Shown: in pieces, positions 59,253 to 64,000 of the stretch
Layout: each line of letters begins with the position of its first letter
Position numbering within the stretch: the first letter of the stretch is position 1
Source: Blautia hydrogenotrophica DSM 10507
GTDB lineage: Bacteria > Bacillota > Clostridia > Lachnospirales > Lachnospiraceae
Reading direction: 5' to 3'
DNA: 64,000 bases
NCBI RefSeq assembly: GCF_034356035.1
Contig: NZ_CP136423.1
Span: forward strand, 2,480,001-2,544,000
Notes under the pieces: generated by a model
Databases searched by the model: none
Seen by the model: only the letters and a program-made list of their open reading frames with translations
Told to the model about the DNA's origin: nothing
Translations under genes and position numbers: made by a program

Positions 59253-60431
59253 TTAGTGGTGAAACAAGCGGATGCCCGTAAACGCCATAGCCATTCCATA
59301 TTTATCGCAGGTCTCAATGACCAAATCATCTCTAACCGAACCTCCTGGCTGCGCAATATACTGAACACCGCTCTTATGCGCCCGTTCGATGTTATCGCTG
59401 AATGGAAAGAACGCATCTGAACCCAAAGTCACGCCAGTCATCTTATCCAGCCACTGCCGCTTTTCCTCTCTCGTAAACACTTCTGGCTTCTCTGTGAATA
59501 CCTTCTCCCACGCACCATCGGCCAGGACATCCATGTACTCTTCTCCAATATACACATCAATCGCATTGTCCCTCTCTGCACGTTTGATATCGTCCTTAAA
59601 AGGAAGATTCATAACCTTAGGACTCTGACGAAGGAACCAGTTATCCGCCTTCTGGCCCGCCAGACGGGTACAGTGTACTCTAGACTGCTGGCCAGCGCCG
59701 ATTCCAATTGCCTGACCATCTTTCACAAAACACACGGAATTGGACTGTGTATATTTTAGAGTAATCAGCGAGATTTTCAGATCTCTCTTAGCCTCCTCAC
59801 TCAGCTCCTTCTTCGCTGTCACTACATTGGACAACAGTTCATCGTCAATGGGCAGCTCCTGTCTTCCCTGCTCAAAAGTCACCCCGAATACTTCCTTGTG
59901 TTCCAGTGGAGCTGGCACATAGTCCGCGTCAATCTGAATCACGTTATAATTGCCTTTTTTCTTCTGGGAAAGTATCTCCAAGGCCTCCTGGGTATAACCC
60001 GGCGCGATCACTCCATCGCTGACCTCCCGTTTAATCAGCATCGCCGTGTCCTTATCGCACTCATCAGAAAGAGCGATAAAGTCCCCGAAAGACGACATTC
60101 GGTCTGCCCCTCTTGCCCTCGCATAAGCGCAGGCCAGTGAAGACAGTTCTCCTAAATCATCCACCCAGTAAATCTTGGCCAGTGTCTCAGAAAGGGGAAG
60201 CCCAATGGCTGCTCCTGCTGGGGACACATGTTTGAAGGAGGTTGCCGCCGGAAAACCCGTAGCTTTTTTCAATTCCCTCACCAGCTGCCATCCATTAAAG
60301 GCATCCAAAAAATTAATATATCCAGGTTTTCCATAGAGCACCTTGATCGGCAGTTCACTGCCATCGGCCATATAGATTCTGGAAGGCTTCTGATTCGGAT
60401 TACATCCATATTTTAATGCCAGTTCTTTCAT
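59253..60431 (-). CDS. purH: AICAR formyltransferase (stand-alone PurH C-terminal domain type)
   Basis: A 392-residue enzyme that transfers the formyl group of 10-formyl-THF to AICAR. The conserved Lys-His pair is in TSFKHVSPAG near residue 66; LKYTQSNSV, GAGQQSRV and SDAFFPFSDN also match the AICARFT domain. The N-terminal IMP cyclohydrolase domain of classical PurH is absent. The next step is supplied by the separate PurO-type gene 12 bases upstream in the same operon. Confidence 0.93.
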   Translation of the reverse strand: MKELALKYGCNPNQKPSRIYMADGSELPIKVLYGKPGYINFLDAFNGWQLVRELKKATGFPAATSFKHVSPAGAAIGLPLSETLAKIYWVDDLGELSSLACAYARARGADRMSSFGDFIALSDECDKDTAMLIKREVSDGVIAPGYTQEALEILSQKKKGNYNVIQIDADYVPAPLEHKEVFGVTFEQGRQELPIDDELLSNVVTAKKELSEEAKRDLKISLITLKYTQSNSVCFVKDGQAIGIGAGQQSRVHCTRLAGQKADNWFLRQSPKVMNLPFKDDIKRAERDNAIDVYIGEEYMDVLADGAWEKVFTEKPEVFTREEKRQWLDKMTGVTLGSDAFFPFSDNIERAHKSGVQYIAQPGGSVRDDLVIETCDKYGMAMAFTGIRLFHH

Positions 60432-60443
60432 CTTTGTCCCTCC

Positions 60444-61157
60444 TCACTGATTCTTATTCACAATTTTCGTCTCATATTTGCCTGTCTCGATATCGATATA
60501 GCGTACGAACAGGGAAACCTTATTGTCTTCGTTCAGGTTTTCCCATATCAACTCCGTAAACGCCTCCATATCATCTGGAATCTCCACCAGCTTAGGTTCG
60601 CCCTCAAAACTCAAAAGAGGATTTCCATCACACTTGTAGGTATGGATAAAACGCCCTTCTCCAGCCACACAGTTCTCATAGGCAAAAGTAAAACGGTCAC
60701 AGGCCTGGGGATTTCCGTTGTTGCTCTTTAAGATTGACAGAGCGTAGCTGTATTTTCCGTTCTCTACATGCATCACCCCTGAGATTCTCGGCGTGTAATT
60801 CGGTGCATCGGGCTCAAATTCACGGCTGCGCAGAGATTGCTCAAATGTCATCTGGCGGTCCATCCCCTCATAGATAGTATCCGTCTGATCGCCGTTGGTG
60901 ACAATCGTCTTGTTGCCCAAAACTCGGACCGGAGCGTAGATAATCAAGCTAGGATCGGTAAGCTTCGAGGGGTCATATGCCTGTGTGCGAATTCCCTCTC
61001 CCTCCTCCACAAAAACTCGGTTCCGGCTGTTCTCACTTCTACCCATAATAAAATAGGCAGCCACTGCCTTAGTTCCATCTTTGGAACGCCCCAGGATAAT
61101 TCCACGTCCTGGATAAGAGTTGCTTTTTAGCTCTTTAGCCAACGATAGCATTTCCAT
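60444..61157 (-). CDS. purO: IMP cyclohydrolase, PurO type
   Basis: A 237-residue protein of the PurO family, first known from archaea, which closes FAICAR to IMP. PGRGIILGRSKDG near the N terminus, AYFIMGRSENSRNRVF, and NYTPRISGVMH are family segments. The start at 61157 has AAAGGAG upstream; seven additional codons lack support. With purH it completes the last two purine steps, under a ZTP riboswitch that senses the AICAR-derived alarm signal. Confidence 0.9.
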   Translation of the reverse strand: MEMLSLAKELKSNSYPGRGIILGRSKDGTKAVAAYFIMGRSENSRNRVFVEEGEGIRTQAYDPSKLTDPSLIIYAPVRVLGNKTIVTNGDQTDTIYEGMDRQMTFEQSLRSREFEPDAPNYTPRISGVMHVENGKYSYALSILKSNNGNPQACDRFTFAYENCVAGEGRFIHTYKCDGNPLLSFEGEPKLVEIPDDMEAFTELIWENLNEDNKVSLFVRYIDIETGKYETKIVNKNQ

Positions 61158-61176
61158 AATGGTCTCCTTTCTACAC

Positions 61177-61273
61177 AAAAACCGCCTGGGTATACCAAAC
61201 GGTTGCCCAGGCGGTCGACATTCTACTTCACTGCACTCCCTGTAGTTTTCCTACTTCCGCCAGTCATGCAGTT
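61177..61273 (-). promoter_or_regulatory. ZTP (pfl) riboswitch with terminator
   Basis: Minus strand, in order: AACTGCATGACTGGCGGAAG, the hairpin GTAGGAAAACTAC, GGGAGTGCAGT closing the first helix, and the 3' pseudoknot strand CCGCCTGGGCA (61204-61214). These are the universal ZTP aptamer blocks. ACCGCCTGGG then alternatively pairs with CCCAGGCGGT (61181-61190), followed by TTTTT: an attenuator. ZTP/ZMP binding should stabilise the aptamer and allow purO-purH transcription. A TATAAT at 61277-61282 lies just upstream; its -35 is unclear. Confidence 0.93.
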
Positions 61274-61318
61274 ATGATTATACTACAATATATTTCTCCA
61301 TTTGACAAGCCCTAAATA

Positions 61319-62080
61319 TTACTCCAACTCTTTTCTCTTGGCCTCCATCTCTGCTGAAATATCTTTTTTTAACTGTTCCCAAGCTTCTGGATGTTCCACA
61401 TAATACTTCGGACAGTTTTTTCCCGTCACATCATAGTGGCGAATCACATGATCTATATCCAGCCCAAAACGATTACACAGATAAGCTGTCAATTCCACCA
61501 AAGACTGATACGTGGCTTCATTAAATTTTCCCGTCTCATCTAAATGACAGCACTCAATAGAAAGAGTATCCACATTTCTGGAATTGGTCGCATAGGAAAT
61601 CTCGTTCGTAGGAATACACTGTACAATTTCCCCCTCCAAGCCTACGACAAAGTGACTACTCACCTCGTTAGAATGATTGTCTTTCAGCCCTTCAAAGTAA
61701 TCTCTGTTATTCTTAGCTGTAGAGCCTGGATTCGCAGTGTAGTGAATCGCCACATACTTCACCTCTTCTAGAGGCGTTCCCGGCCTGGAATATGGATTCA
61801 CAGTCAACAGCTCCACATCCAGCGGAGGAGCCCCTCTCAGAGGGTCTTCCATGTCCAGATAGGCTCTAGCCGTCTTCTCAGCCTGTAGAGATTTTAATAC
61901 CAGACGCCCTCCTGTGAAAAGAAGCAAAAGCAGTACTAGACACCCCACTGCCAGCCATATGTAGTTTTCTTTTCTCTTTTGTTTTTTTCTCTGCGGTCTC
62001 CTCTGCCTATAGCCTTTGGGGACCGAAGCAGTTCTTCTGGCAGAATTTCTGCTGCCAGTCGCTCTTCTCTGTCTCGTCAT
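61319..62080 (-). CDS. N-acetylmuramoyl-L-alanine amidase (amidase_2/PGRP fold)
   Basis: A 253-residue membrane-anchored amidase. An Arg/Lys-rich N terminus (residues 1-38) is followed by one helix (IWLAVGCLVLLLLLF, about 40-56) and the amidase_2 domain from about 95: VAIHYTANPGSTA with the first Zn His, SSHFVVGLEG, SIECCHLDETG, and VIRHYDVTGKNCP with the second His and the Cys ligand. It cuts the stem peptide from muramic acid. GAGGCGAGG precedes the ATG at 62080; 26 upstream codons are unsupported. Confidence 0.92.
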   Translation of the reverse strand: MTRQRRATGSRNSARRTASVPKGYRQRRPQRKKQKRKENYIWLAVGCLVLLLLLFTGGRLVLKSLQAEKTARAYLDMEDPLRGAPPLDVELLTVNPYSRPGTPLEEVKYVAIHYTANPGSTAKNNRDYFEGLKDNHSNEVSSHFVVGLEGEIVQCIPTNEISYATNSRNVDTLSIECCHLDETGKFNEATYQSLVELTAYLCNRFGLDIDHVIRHYDVTGKNCPKYYVEHPEAWEQLKKDISAEMEAKRKELE

Positions 62081-62144
62081 AGGTATCCTCGCCTCTTTGC
62101 CCTGAAATCCTGTCCCCTTCGTCTTAAGCGGCTGAACGCAAAGC

Positions 62145-62175
62145 GGGCTGTCCCACAATTACTGTGTAACAGCCC
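62145..62175 (-). terminator. Probable guaB terminator
   Basis: GGGCTGT (62145-62151) pairs with ACAGCCC (62169-62175). The run after it on the minus strand (GCTTTGCG) is weak, so some read-through into the amidase gene is expected. Confidence 0.45.
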
Positions 62176-62194
62176 ATTTTCATTTCAAAGCAAA

Positions 62195-63673
<1,479 letters not shown>

Positions 63674-63690
63674 TTAATGTTTTGTTCCCT

Positions 63691-63719
63691 AGTGTAACAA
63701 ATATCCCCCCTGGTGTCAA
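63691..63719 (-). promoter_or_regulatory. guaB promoter overlapping an upstream stop codon
   Basis: TTGACA (63714-63719), 17-bp spacer, TACACT (63691-63696) on the minus strand. The TGA stop of the preceding gene (63716-63718) is part of the -35. Confidence 0.72.
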
Positions 63720-63982
63720 TCCAAAAAAACTTTGGACGGAGCACTTTTTTTCATCATCTGAAGCATAGTTTCATCCGGCTCTAAGATCACTTTACAGGTC
63801 TGCTGGTCCAGCTTCACAATCATCGCATACCTGTTTCTTTCAGAATTTCCTGATGAATAGTCCAGCACCTTCAGCTTGCCATTGTGATTGTAATAGTCCA
63901 AACGATGAGAACGAATGGGGGCCATGATGTCCACATGATTCATTTCCAGAGTCTTTGCCTTTTTGCGCTTGCTCTTTGCCAT
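63716..63982 (-). CDS. Small basic protein, 5' end uncertain at window edge
   Basis: At least 88 residues from ATG 63982 (AKSKRKKAKTLEM, then a beta-rich segment with KLKVLDYSSGN, MIVKLDQQTCKVILEPDETM). The frame stays open to the window edge and no clear ribosome site precedes this ATG, so a start outside the window is possible. The basic N terminus suggests contact with nucleic acid or another acidic partner. I do not recognise the family. Confidence 0.55.
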   Translation of the reverse strand: MAKSKRKKAKTLEMNHVDIMAPIRSHRLDYYNHNGKLKVLDYSSGNSERNRYAMIVKLDQQTCKVILEPDETMLQMMKKSAPSKVFLD

Positions 63983-64000
63983 AATTACATCCACGTCCAA

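Overview
The window (64 kb, both edges cut through genes) comes from a low-to-middling GC, spore-forming, anaerobic Firmicute. The gene content (sigG, sigE, spoIIGA, a T-box on thrS, glycyl-radical chemistry, butyrate kinase, unfused purine-end enzymes) points to Lachnospiraceae, and the complete p-hydroxyphenylacetate decarboxylase operon makes a Blautia-like gut bacterium likely. That assignment is inference; no marker gene settles it. No IS element, prophage, integrase or CRISPR array was seen.

Layout: 1-5.3 kb is a minus-strand folate operon (folE, an HD-domain protein, folP, folB-folK, two HAD phosphatases, a pyridoxal/pyridoxamine kinase) behind a tetrahydrofolate riboswitch. 5.5-12.2 kb holds an LRR protein and the sporulation sigma block, with sigG separated from spoIIGA-sigE by a polyphosphate:AMP phosphotransferase, mnmM and corA. 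12.2-16.4 kb is thrS-aroD behind a T-box, plus DUF218 and SEC-C proteins. 16.7-20.5 kb has a GntR regulator divergent from brnQ, then butyrate kinase. 20.6-25.6 kb is the p-cresol-forming hpdBCA operon with an RpiR regulator. 26-29 kb is csoR-copA. 29-37 kb is a mannose-family PTS with an oligo-1,6-glucosidase and HAD phosphatases under a LacI regulator. 37-42 kb has an envelope-linked Ser/Thr kinase pair, argS and degV. 42-51.7 kb has a LUD protein, a heterodimeric ABC exporter, a SleB-type hydrolase with choline-binding-like repeats, a lipase and an EamA permease. 52-64 kb has cell-surface proteins, tRNA-Gly, pepF, a GntR-ABC cassette, purH(AICARFT)-purO under a ZTP riboswitch, an amidase and guaB.

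Themes across the window. (1) Two riboswitches read one-carbon folate status: THF upstream of folE and ZTP upstream of purO-purH. (2) Packing is very tight: several sigma-A promoters have their -35 inside the upstream gene's stop codon or terminator (csoR, guaB, the kinase, thrS), and the spoIIGA promoter shares sequence with a long terminator-like hairpin. (3) Intergenic space is largely filled by three palindromic repeat families: R1 (GTATAAGCT ends), R2 (sits right behind terminators) and R3 (ends like GTAACAGTTCAGCC). One R1 copy supplies the stop codon of a 42-residue lipoprotein stub. (4) A 37-bp piece of the PTS IID gene is duplicated just behind the lacI-type regulator.
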